NCBI GenBank assembly: GCA_000507305.1
Contig: DF239261.1
Span: 1-64,000 of the forward strand
DNA from: Breviolum minutum Mf 1.05b.01
Taxonomy: Eukaryota; Sar; Dinophyceae; Suessiales; Symbiodiniaceae
Direction of reading: 5' to 3'
Length of the DNA stretch: 64,000 nucleotides
Below, one piece after another: positions 56,534 through 64,000 of this stretch. Every line of letters begins with the position of its first letter. Within the stretch, counting starts at the first letter, position 1. The translations under genes were made by a program, and so were the position numbers. The notes under the pieces are model-generated. The model did no database searches, was not told the DNA's origin, and worked only from the letters and a program-made list of their open reading frames with translations.

Positions 56534-58848
56534 ACCAAGCCAGGACAAACGTTTGGTGATTTGGTTACTGCGCGAAGTGAGGTGGTGATTTCACGGTGGG
56601 ATTTCCCACGTCACTGTTGTAGAAACCACCGCAACCTTACAAAAGGGGCGGGTATATGAAATAATGGGAGGGGTCCTGTTTTTGTTGGGTTTGTTTGTTG
56701 TCTGTTTTTTTCAGGGAAATGGAGGTGTTGTTGAAGAAAACATGATTATTTGAAGAAAAACCTCAGATAGTTTTAGATGTACACATCCTATTGCACATAG
56801 GACATTTCCATAGAGCTTCCATTACCGGAGGGTAATCCCTAAGCAGTGAGATGAGGTGGAAACTAGTCAACTTTGAATGAATATGATGATGCGTTGCCCA
56901 ATACAATCCCCAATGAAAAGTAGCTTTTAGTACTTCAAACAGTTCAAGTGGTAATTACCTCATGTGTGGACTTGCTTCGGCTGTTTCTGCTTTCTTTTTT
57001 GTAATGCTTTGTGTAAGGTAAGGGCCTCGTTTTGTGTACCTCCAGTTTGTTACAAGGTAGGCCCCTACCAGTTATTTAGATGGGTTTATAACCCTTATAA
57101 ATGGGCGAAAATAAATGGGTAACTGGGGTTATTTCACCCTAATGACTTACAACTCCATTTATAACCATTGTAGGGGCCCACCTTCTAACCCCCCCCCCCC
57201 AGCCGTGTTGTTTTTGTTCAGCGAAAGCTTCCAGGTTGCATCCGTGTTTTTTGGTTATCTTGTGGAAAAGCTGCTTCAAGCTACCAGTTACCCACTCATG
57301 TTCGGCCATTTATAGGGGGTATGACTCCATGTATAACTAGTATAGGGGCCCAGCTTGTTTGGACGGTGTTTGTTGAGTTTTGTGATTTTTGTTTTGTTTT
57401 TTCAATGAGAAAAGATGTTTTTTGGAGAATGTCAGGAGCTGAAAAAAAGTCATCTAGATCTTGAAACTCCGCAGGGATTCATTTGCTGTATCTTATTTTC
57501 ATAAATAGAGATGCATAGACCTTGTGTGCCCAATCATAACCAGAATTGTTTGACGCTTCTAGGCCAGAATTTTGCAAAAAGCAATGTCTTTTAATGCAAA
57601 GCTTTTTTTTTGTTCCATGGGGGAAATCTTTGCCAGTTTTTTTTACAGTCCCCAAACACATGGCTAGTCAACCTGTAGTACCCCACCTTAACGTAACCAT
57701 CCTCACCCCGCATAATTATAGGCCTTATAATCAGGGCTTATTTACCATTGGTTTCCTTTAACAAGGCTGGCTACAAAACCCTACGTTAGGGGCAGGTAGG
57801 TTGACCAGTCAGCACAGACCGGTGGGTTACCTGGGACAAAAACAATCCACGTCGTCATTGGGCCGCCCGTTGGCAGTTCCACAAGTCCCTTGGAGGCCGG
57901 GTCAAGTTTATGGGAAGGGTGCCGGGTCTAAATCGGGGAAAGCTGGACATGAAGACGCGATCAAGGCGGTTACTATGGTATGAGTTATGTCATATATAGG
58001 AAGTTATTTTGGGTGACAGAATCAGTACAGTAACTACTCGTTCCGGAAGTCTAGTCCATTTAATCACATGGAGAAACTTGAAACACAAAACAGTGTCCAG
58101 AGAGCGAGAGAGAGAAAGATATGCGCCGTCCCAACTGTGGAAGTGCTTATGAAATGTTTTGGGCATGTTTGTAATGCCATGCTTTGTTTTTCTTATGACA
58201 CCATGAAGATCCATTTTCAAATGAACAGAGATTTTGATGTATGATTATCCATGATGATAATGATGAGGGCACTTGAACCCACTCTAAAAGTACCAACCAC
58301 GTTTCCACGTTTCCTCAGTCGCTTGGATTCCACATTATGCGGTTTCGTAATCATTCAAGTCGTCATTTCCGCTCCGGCCATTTCTGCTGCAGATTTTAGC
58401 GAAAGAGACGAGAGACTACACGGCCACACGTTTCTTGTTCAATAGATTTTTGTTGGATGTTCATGGATTTAAGGGCATGGTGGATCATGCCCTTTAATAG
58501 AAAAAGTTCACATGTCCTAATAATTCATCCTATCTTTTTTGACCAGCGGCATGTCGCTTATCCAGCGACAAACATGCAGTATCAAGCAATGATTGAAAAA
58601 AACATGTGAAACACAGCCACTTTGAATACACATGTCACCTGTCTTTTTCACCCAACTATCATTTCAGCCCCAGAAACCCTCAACAGCACTGAGCAGCGCT
58701 GAAAACTAAAAGTTTTAGATAAGGTTTTTGTTAATGACAGGTATCCCAAAATGGAACCTCCAGCGAACCTTCCATCCGTGACCCGGATTTATTTTTTCCA
58801 CGTGGAGGTCACCAGAAATCACCCCTTTTTCAAAGGTCACGGTCATAA
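56534..58848 (+). CDS. Unrecognised gene, five phase-0 exons
   Basis: 56534-56581 (CAG|A, donor gtggtg; TKPGQTFGDLVTARSE), 57235-57279 (AG|G, GC donor; VASVFFGYLVEKLLQ), 57563-57631 (AG|G, GC donor; ARILQKAMSFNAKLFFCSMG), 57813-57977 (donor gtatga; SSLGRPLAVPQVPWRPGQVY, KSGKAGHEDAIKAVTM), 58741-58848 (AG|G; NGTSSEPSIRDPDLFFPRGG, TAA stop). All borders fall between codons. A separate open block at about 58322-58445 (GFVIIQVVISAPAISAADFS) could be an alternative exon. The 181-bp intron before the fourth exon is mostly a family I element. No domain recognised. Confidence 0.5.
57053..57184. mobile_element. MITE family F, well preserved
   Basis: ACAAGGTAGGCCCCTACC ... CATTGTAGGGGCCCACCTT. It ends 50 bp before a candidate exon. 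Confidence 0.9.
57279..57357. mobile_element. MITE family F, half copy
   Basis: CAGTTACCCACTCATG...GGCCATTTATAGGGGG...AGTATAGGGGCCCAGCTTG. It begins at the donor of the 57235-57279 exon. Confidence 0.6.
57661..57812. mobile_element. MITE family I filling most of an intron
   Basis: ATGGCTAGTCAACCTGTAGT ... GGTAGGTTGACCAGTCAG. The final AG of the element is the acceptor of the 57813 exon, and the left end lies 29 bp after the GC donor. Confidence 0.75.
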
Positions 58849-58874
58849 AACTCCCAAGTTTGGGTCATTCGGAA

Positions 58875-58996
58875 CTATAGATGGTTGTTTCAAACTTTTT
58901 TATATTTTTTTTATTATTTCATCCCTATATTTGGGGAACTGATCCATTTTTATTATATAATTGATATGTTTTTTCAGATAGGATGAAACCACCAAC
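58875..58996. mobile_element. MITE family A, diverged
   Basis: ATGGTTGTTTCAAACTTTTT, CATCCCTATATTTGGGGAACTGATCC and GGATGAAACCACCAAC. Confidence 0.65.
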
Positions 58997-59074
58997 AATG
59001 AGCTCACTGATTGTGATTCTCTCTCGACCTTTCGAACGGCCTTGCCTTGGTCCAAAGATAGTCCGGTGGCTCAG

Positions 59075-59106
59075 GAGTAGCCGGAACTGGTTTCAAAGAA
59101 AACGGG
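59075..59106 (+). CDS. Candidate 32-bp exon
   Basis: CTCAG|G acceptor and gtgagt donor. The likely frame is VAGTGFKENG. Another frame reads NWFQRKR, which resembles part of a homeodomain helix by chance only. Confidence 0.35.
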
Positions 59107-59148
59107 GTGAGTACAAAACATGAAGAATTCCCAACAAAAATGATGATT

Positions 59149-59245
59149 CCCTATGGATCCAAGGATCCGCTGCTAGGAATGCACTTAGGGCAGATTTTTG
59201 GGGGGTAAACTATCTTCTCAGGAGGTACTTGGATCGATAGGGATC
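59149..59245. mobile_element. MITE family L
   Basis: CCCTATGGATCCAAGGATCC ... GGAGGTACTTGGATCGATAGGG. Confidence 0.55.
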
Positions 59246-59283
59246 AATAATCAATTACATATTTAACTTTTTGCAGTTGTTTT

Positions 59284-59288
<5 letters not shown>

Positions 59289-59329
<41 letters not shown>

Positions 59330-59466
59330 GTTTCGTCGTCTCTCTCTCTCTCTCNNNNNAATTACTATATTTAACTTTTTGTCTAGTTGTTTTTTTCTTC
59401 TCTCTCTCTCTCTCTCTCTCTCGCTCTCTCTCGCTGTTTTTTTCCGCGCTCTCTCTCTCTCTCTCG
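59289..59466. repeat. (CT)n microsatellite tract with a 5-N gap
   Basis: Two CT blocks and a third CT/CG block. NNNNN at 59355-59359. The flanking ATTACTATATTTAACTTTTTG after the gap resembles ATTACATATTTAACTTTTTG before the first block, so the gap may hide a collapsed tandem duplication. Confidence 0.9.
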
Positions 59467-59848
59467 CGCGCGCCGTATGTTTTGATATGTATATAAATAG
59501 ATGGACATTCGTTCAATGACCTTTAAAAAGACAACACTCCAACATGATTCACCTGCAAGCCCTTTTCCCCCTTTTGAAAAGGAGAGTTCTTTTTGGAAAA
59601 CCAACAATTTTTTCAGGTTCCATTGTCAAACTTTTCTGGAGTGTATGCTGCATATATTCATCTTCGATAGGTCGTGGTTTCAAACCGTTTTTTACCGGCC
59701 CAAATTGCTTGTAGAAATGCTGTGAATCCGCCCACTTGACGAAAGGCGCTGTTACTACATATATTTTTTGGGTTGACGGTTAGATCTGTGAGACTCCGAG
59801 CCTGCCAACTACACTTATTACCTTGAAGTACTTTGAAGTCTAGGTAAT

Positions 59849-59979
59849 GTATACTTGGATATTGCAGGAAGTTAGAAAATGGTTAGTAAATGGGTTATAA
59901 CCCCAATATATCCCACTTATAATTAGGTTATAAGCCATTTACTAACCATTTACTAACTTCCTGGGACATCCAAGTATAC
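59849..59979. mobile_element. MITE family G, long palindrome
   Basis: GTATACTTGGATATTGCAGG-AAGTTAG ... CTAACTTCCTGGGACATCC-AAGTATAC, with AAATGGTTAGTAAATGGG / CCATTTACTAACCATTT continuing inward. Almost the whole element pairs with itself. Confidence 0.9.
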
Positions 59980-59987
59980 GAACTATA

Positions 59988-60147
59988 CAAAGTGGGCCCC
60001 GAGCCCATCGTTTACAAACGGAGTTATATAAAATCCCTATCAATGGCTGAACTGAACCAATAAATGATTTTCTGGGGTTATTGCAGCCCTATAAGTGGAG
60101 TTATGGGTTCCTACTATCTCCTACTTATATATTTTGGGCCCACCTTG
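59988..60147. mobile_element. MITE family F
   Basis: ACAAAGTGGGCCCCGAGCC ... TATTTTGGGCCCACCTTG. It starts only 8 bp after the family G element ends. Confidence 0.85.
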
Positions 60148-60249
60148 TAGTTAGTGGCTAAAAAAATAAAGGCCAAAACAAAACTTAACCACCAACTATA
60201 GTCGCCAATGCATTACGAGTGTACCATTTTCGGCTGAAAAAAATTGCAG

Positions 60250-60374
60250 AAAAAAACCAAACCTTGGAAAGAAAAAGGATGGTTGCAGAGTTTTTGTTTA
60301 AGGTTGTTTCACAAACACCGAGCCGGAACACACCCAACGGGATTGGCACCCAGGCCATGGCAAGTCCATTTTGA
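60250..60374 (+). CDS. Candidate terminal exon
   Basis: TTGCAG|A acceptor. Encodes NQTLERKRMVAEFLFKVVSQ then TPSRNTPNGIGTQAMASPF and TGA. A second frame is open. Unrecognised. Confidence 0.4.
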
Positions 60375-60412
60375 TGGCACCCCAGCTGCCACAGGAGACA
60401 GGGGGTGGGAAT

Positions 60413-60518
60413 CCCATGATGGATCCAATGGGATTGGTATATATTTAGATGTTTGAAAACCATGAAAAGTCAACCAGTCATGGTGGGGAAATATAACAGT
60501 TCCCATGGATCTTATGGG
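60413..60518. mobile_element. MITE family B, degraded
   Basis: CCCATGATGGATCCAATGGG ... CCCATGGATCTTATGGG. Confidence 0.6.
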
Positions 60519-60786
60519 TATGAGAGTACTTGTACTCTACTAGTTTTTTGTAAGAACTTCTGACCTCGGATAAATGTTCCAAAGTCTTGGGTGGGAATTA
60601 TAGACATCTACATGTGTAAGGGATTGTTTTTTAGCTAATTTGATCGATTATTAATAGGTGTTGTTTGATTTAAGACTGGCCAGATGTAATCCTATGAAAA
60701 TTCAGCGATTCGCGATGCCACAAGTCACCATAGCAGCCCTCATATGTGAGTTACTATCTCAATAACTTTGCAGCTGGGTAATATTT

Positions 60787-60998
60787 ACCCTTCCTGAAAC
60801 TAACATACTGTTGATAGCTGAAATCCTGCACCAGTTGATAGGTTTATTCCATTATTTACAGGGAGTTTTATGCATCTCAGGTGGTGCAGGATATCTTCCA
60901 TCAACAGTAGCTCAGTAGCACCTGAAAATGGATGGTTGGAATACGATTGGTTCCTTTTAGGATGTCCTATTTTCAGGGGCGAACTGCTAGGGAGTGTA
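60787..60998. mobile_element. MITE family C with a nested family E
   Basis: Outer: ACCCTTCCTGAAACTAACAT ... GGGGCGAACTGCTAGGGAGTG. Inner family E at 60808-60907 (CTGTTGATAGCTGAAATCCT ... GATATCTTCCATCAACAG), with TA on each side. Removing the inner element restores a normal family C sequence (AACATAGCACCTGAAAATGG). Confidence 0.88.
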
Positions 60999-61397
60999 TT
61001 AGAGTGTATAGTTAAACCATAAAAAACCCATCATGTCATTTAAGAATTTCGCATTGAATCGCCCCAAAAGAGCTTCTTGATTGTCTATTTGGAACACATA
61101 TTCGACAAAGTGGAGAATGAAAGGTTCAGTGAATCATGTTGATTTAGTGTTAAAAAGACCATCTAACCCAAGAGTAGTACCTTAGTCACTTGAAGTTGTT
61201 GTTGCTGTTGTAGTTGTCGTTATTTTCCGGCTTGGTTTGGATCATAATTTTAAGGAAACTCATGTTCGTGGGACCTCATTTTACCTTTCCATGATTGTGG
61301 GAGGAAGAAGTTGTGTTTGGATTTTTGTTTGCATGTATACTGTATACAGACGATTTTTTTAGGGCCCGAGATTATGAGGAAGCATATTTTATTGCAG

Positions 61398-61460
61398 GCC
61401 GCCGTCGCCGCTCAAGATGAGCTGGACGCGTCCCCGCGCAGCGTTCGCAGAAGGCGTGGG
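61398..61460 (+). CDS. Candidate exon
   Basis: TATTGCAG|G acceptor, 21 codons (AAVAAQDELDASPRSVRRRR), donor gtttgg. Strong GC3 bias against an AT-rich flank. Unrecognised. Confidence 0.5.
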
Positions 61461-61529
61461 GTTTGGAAAGGGCCCATTTCTTTGGGACATCAATACAGGT
61501 CCTATTCCACCTGGAATTCAGTCATAATC

Positions 61530-61627
61530 CCAGACACTTAATGGATGGTTTATTTACCTACATTTTGTTGATTCTTATGGTAAGATATAGACATATAGAT
61601 AAATAGATCATGCAATGAGTGTTTGGG
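61530..61627. mobile_element. MITE family B
   Basis: CCCAGACACTTAATGGATGG ... CATGCAATGAGTGTTTGGG. Confidence 0.8.
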
Positions 61628-61907
61628 AATGGGTTCACCCTCTTAGTTTTTATGGGGAGTGACGGATTTTCCAATCATCCGTCATTCGTGATGGAAATTC
61701 AAACTCAAGAGATAGTTGAGGAAACCACCCAACAATGGCCCAACATTAAAGGGATTTGATGGTTGGTGGAAACGGATCAAATAACTCACTTTGCTAAAAC
61801 ATTTGTTTTATATACACTAAAATACATATAGTCACAAATATGGATTATTCTTCACCAGTATTGTTTTGTTTCAACAACTATCTACCTATATGTTTCGCCT
61901 TCCAAAG

Positions 61908-62001
61908 TTACATGGAACACCAAGATGAAGGTTTGGTTCAGATGCTGTTCCTTTTCAAACAGGTAGTTTTCAGGTTCCATGTGAATTTTCAGGGATGTAA
62001 A
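61908..62001. mobile_element. MITE family K, diverged
   Basis: TTACATGGAACACCAAGATG, TTCAGATGCTGTTCCTTTTC and GGTTCCATGTGAATTTTCAG-GGATGTAA. Confidence 0.6.
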
Positions 62002-62007
62002 ATATCA

Positions 62008-62111
62008 TACCCTCCCTATACAACCAACAGCTCGCCTGGGATCCCCAAAAGGAAAGGATCGTTTTGCAACCACCATTTTTCAGGGGCGAACTGTCAATTG
62101 TCCCGTGTGTA
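62008..62111. mobile_element. MITE family C
   Basis: TACCCTCCCTATACAACCAA ... GGCGAACTGTCAATTGTCCC. Confidence 0.7.
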
Positions 62112-62356
62112 CCAAGGTGGGCCCAATAACCAGTTATCAATTGAGTTATAACCTTTATAGGATTGTTTTCACCCCAGTTACCTTGAGGTCAAAATAGATG
62201 GCTTGCCTATACCAAAAGGTAGGTCTTTTTAAAGGGTCCATATCAACCAATATGTAGGGACCTGTGAGCCATGGTACTTTTCCATGACGGGGTACTCATT
62301 TTAGGGCCATTTCTATAGGCCGTTTTTCACCCCAGGATACCTGACCATTTCTCCAG

Positions 62357-62464
62357 GTCGGGTCGCTCGGCGTCCCCGACCAAGTCGGGTCTTCGGGGCG
62401 ACCGAACGCCGGGAAGAAATCCCAAGGCTGAGAAGGTGCCGGTGGAGGGGGTTGGGTGGTCCAG
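62357..62464 (+). CDS. Candidate exon, basic serine-rich
   Basis: TTCTCCAG|G acceptor. SGRSASPTKSGLRGDRTPGR, NPKAEK, then gtgccg (62436) or continuing VPVEGVGWS to gtggta (62465). GC-rich. The peptide looks like a disordered phospho-site region. Unrecognised. Confidence 0.48.
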
Positions 62465-62501
62465 GTGGTAGGGAAGGCAACCGGGGGAAACAAAAAAAAC
62501 C

Positions 62502-62681
62502 TTACCCTTCCTGAAACTAAGATACTGTTGATAGCTGCTGATCCGGCTAACACCTCAGGTGGTGCAGGATATCTTCCATCAACAGTAGCACCTGAAAAAT
62601 GGGATGGTTGGAATACGATTGGTTCCTTTTGAGGCCCGGCCTATTTTCAGAGGCAAACTGTTAGTTCTATAAGGGAGTGTA
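62502..62681. mobile_element. MITE family C with a nested family E
   Basis: Same arrangement as at 60787: family E (62525-62585, shorter) between TA dinucleotides at the same internal position of family C. Confidence 0.88.
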
Positions 62682-62809
62682 TCCCTTGGAAGTCCGATCC
62701 GACTGTTTTTGGAATCTGTTTTTTCCAATGGGTTTGATAGTGGTTTAATCTGATTTTAAAGTATGGGCCTATGGGATAATGTCTTTCTCAAAGGCATGTA
62801 TAGATCTGG

Positions 62810-62945
62810 ACAATTTATAGCGACCAAACCGCCGGGAACGGTCAGCCTAAAAATAGGTAGTTTGATTAGTTAGGAAATCCTGTACCCAAAATGGCCTTAA
62901 TTCAGATTAAGGATTCAAAAATAAATTGCCCGGGCCTTATCGGTT
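62810..62945. repeat. Family P repeat
   Basis: TAGCGACCAAACCGCCGGGA, GGAAATCCTGTACCCAAAATGG and CCTTAATTCAGATTAAGGATT match 25436-25556 in order. Confidence 0.65.
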
Positions 62946-63214
62946 TGTCCATAAAGAAGGCCTTGTTTCAGTAAGGGTTTATATAGTCCATCAACAATTC
63001 CAGGGGACTATTCTTGTTAACGGTCTTTGACTTCCAGGGTCATGGCATTCCATTATTCTGATTGGGTCTGATTGGTTCAAAGGGATCGTGAATCTCCCAC
63101 CATCGAATCATGTTTTATAGTGGTAGACTGGGATAAAATAAATTTCCTTGGTGGGACTATGTTGGCTTCAGGTTTTTTTCTATCATTGTGCCGGTGACCA
63201 TATATGTATACCAG

Positions 63215-63292
63215 GAACCCAATCTTGATTGCAAAAGGCCTTTTTTTGGAGGGTTGCAGTCCCAAAATTGGGGACTTTCACAGGTTCCAGGT
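63215..63292 (+). CDS. Weak candidate exon
   Basis: TACCAG|G acceptor, EPNLDCKRPFFGGLQSQNWG, donor gtataa. Lies between the direct repeats; could be by chance. Confidence 0.25.
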
Positions 63293-63423
63293 ATAAGTTA
63301 TGTTGTAATATCTTTTGATATGTTTTCTTTTGGAATTTGCTATCATTCATCCAATGGGTTCAATCATCTTTAAAGTATAGGCCTATGGGATATGTTTTTC
63401 TCAAAAGCATGTATATCAGCTAA

Positions 63424-63545
63424 CGGTTAATTGGTGGTTTGGGTTGGTGGTTTGGGATTCTAGGGATCCCCTTAATGAAAGGGATTGTTACTTAGGGGCA
63501 CCCGATTTGAGGGACCCAAACCATGGGGACCCTAACCAACCATTT
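63424..63545. mobile_element. Family M element
   Basis: GGTTAATTGGTGGTTTGGGT ... GGGACCCTAACCAACCATTTGCC, with GATTGTTACTTAGGGGCACC inside; inverse of the copy at 51880. Confidence 0.7.
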
Positions 63546-63805
63546 GCCATGAGTTGTGGTGGTTGAGATCATTTTGGGTCATTTCTACTTTGAGCTGCCC
63601 TGGTAAATCCTCATTCAAAGGATGCCCTTGAGGCAAGCAAGACATATTGTGTTCCTGGAATTATATCTATTGCATGCATCTAATTTCATGAATTCAAGCA
63701 GCCATCTAGGGAATATGTATTTAGCATTTGCCCCCAATTCTTGACCCAATGTAGACAATCCATTCATGGAGCATCTTTATGGGTTATAATTTTCAATGTC
63801 ACCTA

Positions 63806-63958
63806 CAAGATGGGCCCCAAGCCGATCGTAAAAAAATGGAGATTTTTTCACCCTCCCAAATGGCTTATTAAAAAGAATGGCTTTGCCTGGGGTTGCGTCA
63901 TCCTACTTCCAGGACTTATTCCACCCCATTTGAAAATCTGGTTTTTGGTCCCGCCTTG
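63806..63958. mobile_element. MITE family F
   Basis: ACAAGATGGGCCCCAAGCCG ... TTTTTGGTCCCGCCTTG, with ATGGAGATTTTTTCACCCTC inside. Confidence 0.75.
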
Positions 63959-64000
63959 CTACACCCCTCCCTCCGGAGATTTGTTTCTGGTTTCAACGAC

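Larger units (their letters stand above)
59107..60249. other. Stretch with no strong gene
   Basis: Family L, the CT tract, family G and family F elements. One weak AG|G exon at about 59617-59667 (HCQTFLECMLHIFIFD). Confidence 0.4.
62727..63418. repeat. Direct repeat pair about 620 bp apart
   Basis: CCAATGGGTT(T/C)...TTTAAAGTAT(G/A)GGCCTATGGG and TTTCTCAAA(G/A)GCATGTATA occur at 62727-62810 and again at 63351-63418. A family P repeat (62810-62945) and unexplained sequence lie between. Confidence 0.7.

Noticed and set aside
59075-59106. Homeodomain-like NWFQRKR peptide
   Set aside because: Too short, the frame that joins the gtgagt donor cleanly is different, and no other homeodomain helix is nearby.

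Overview
Nuclear DNA of a eukaryote, most likely a dinoflagellate or close alveolate relative. I see no bacterial operons, and no rRNA, tRNA or CRISPR. Coding sequence comes as very small exons (18 to about 250 bp) in long AT-richer introns. The one gene I can identify with certainty, ribulose-phosphate 3-epimerase (RPE), splits into 16 exons. Half of its 5' splice sites are GC or GA instead of GT, and 14 of 15 acceptors read AG|G. That splicing signature is known from dinoflagellates. Almost all convincing exons lie on the + strand. A minus-strand coding block at 734-1667 sits back to back with the RPE gene across a repeat-rich divergent gap (1668-2712), as expected of a strand-switch point in a genome of unidirectional gene blocks.

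Layout. 734-1667 (-): unrecognised coding blocks. 2713-16656 (+): RPE. 19559-22708: unrecognised gene with GC-rich exons. 22931-27015: acidic/lysine-rich protein built from tandemly duplicated 'DPAKMM' exons. 27960-31967: possible WD-repeat-like protein. 33252-35753, 36295-39012, 40349-41384: further exon sets. 43589-47432: eight or nine phase-compatible exons of an unrecognised, probably helical protein. 47865-49128, 52147-53296, 54566-54958, 56534-58848 and scattered exons to 62464: more unrecognised genes. Apart from RPE, products are unknown and gene borders are approximate.

The non-coding sequence is crowded with short palindromic elements that look like MITEs (non-autonomous DNA transposons). 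I separate about fifteen families by their terminal inverted repeats (called A-S here), with two to about twenty copies each. No transposase or reverse transcriptase was recognised. Some elements are nested, family E inserts at TA, and a few abut exon borders so closely that they may act as or create introns. Microsatellites are large and varied, including a 423-bp GT run beside a (TTG)n tract. One N and one 5-N gap lie inside microsatellites.

All exon calls were made by eye from open frame, splice borders and phase continuity. Only RPE is supported by family recognition.
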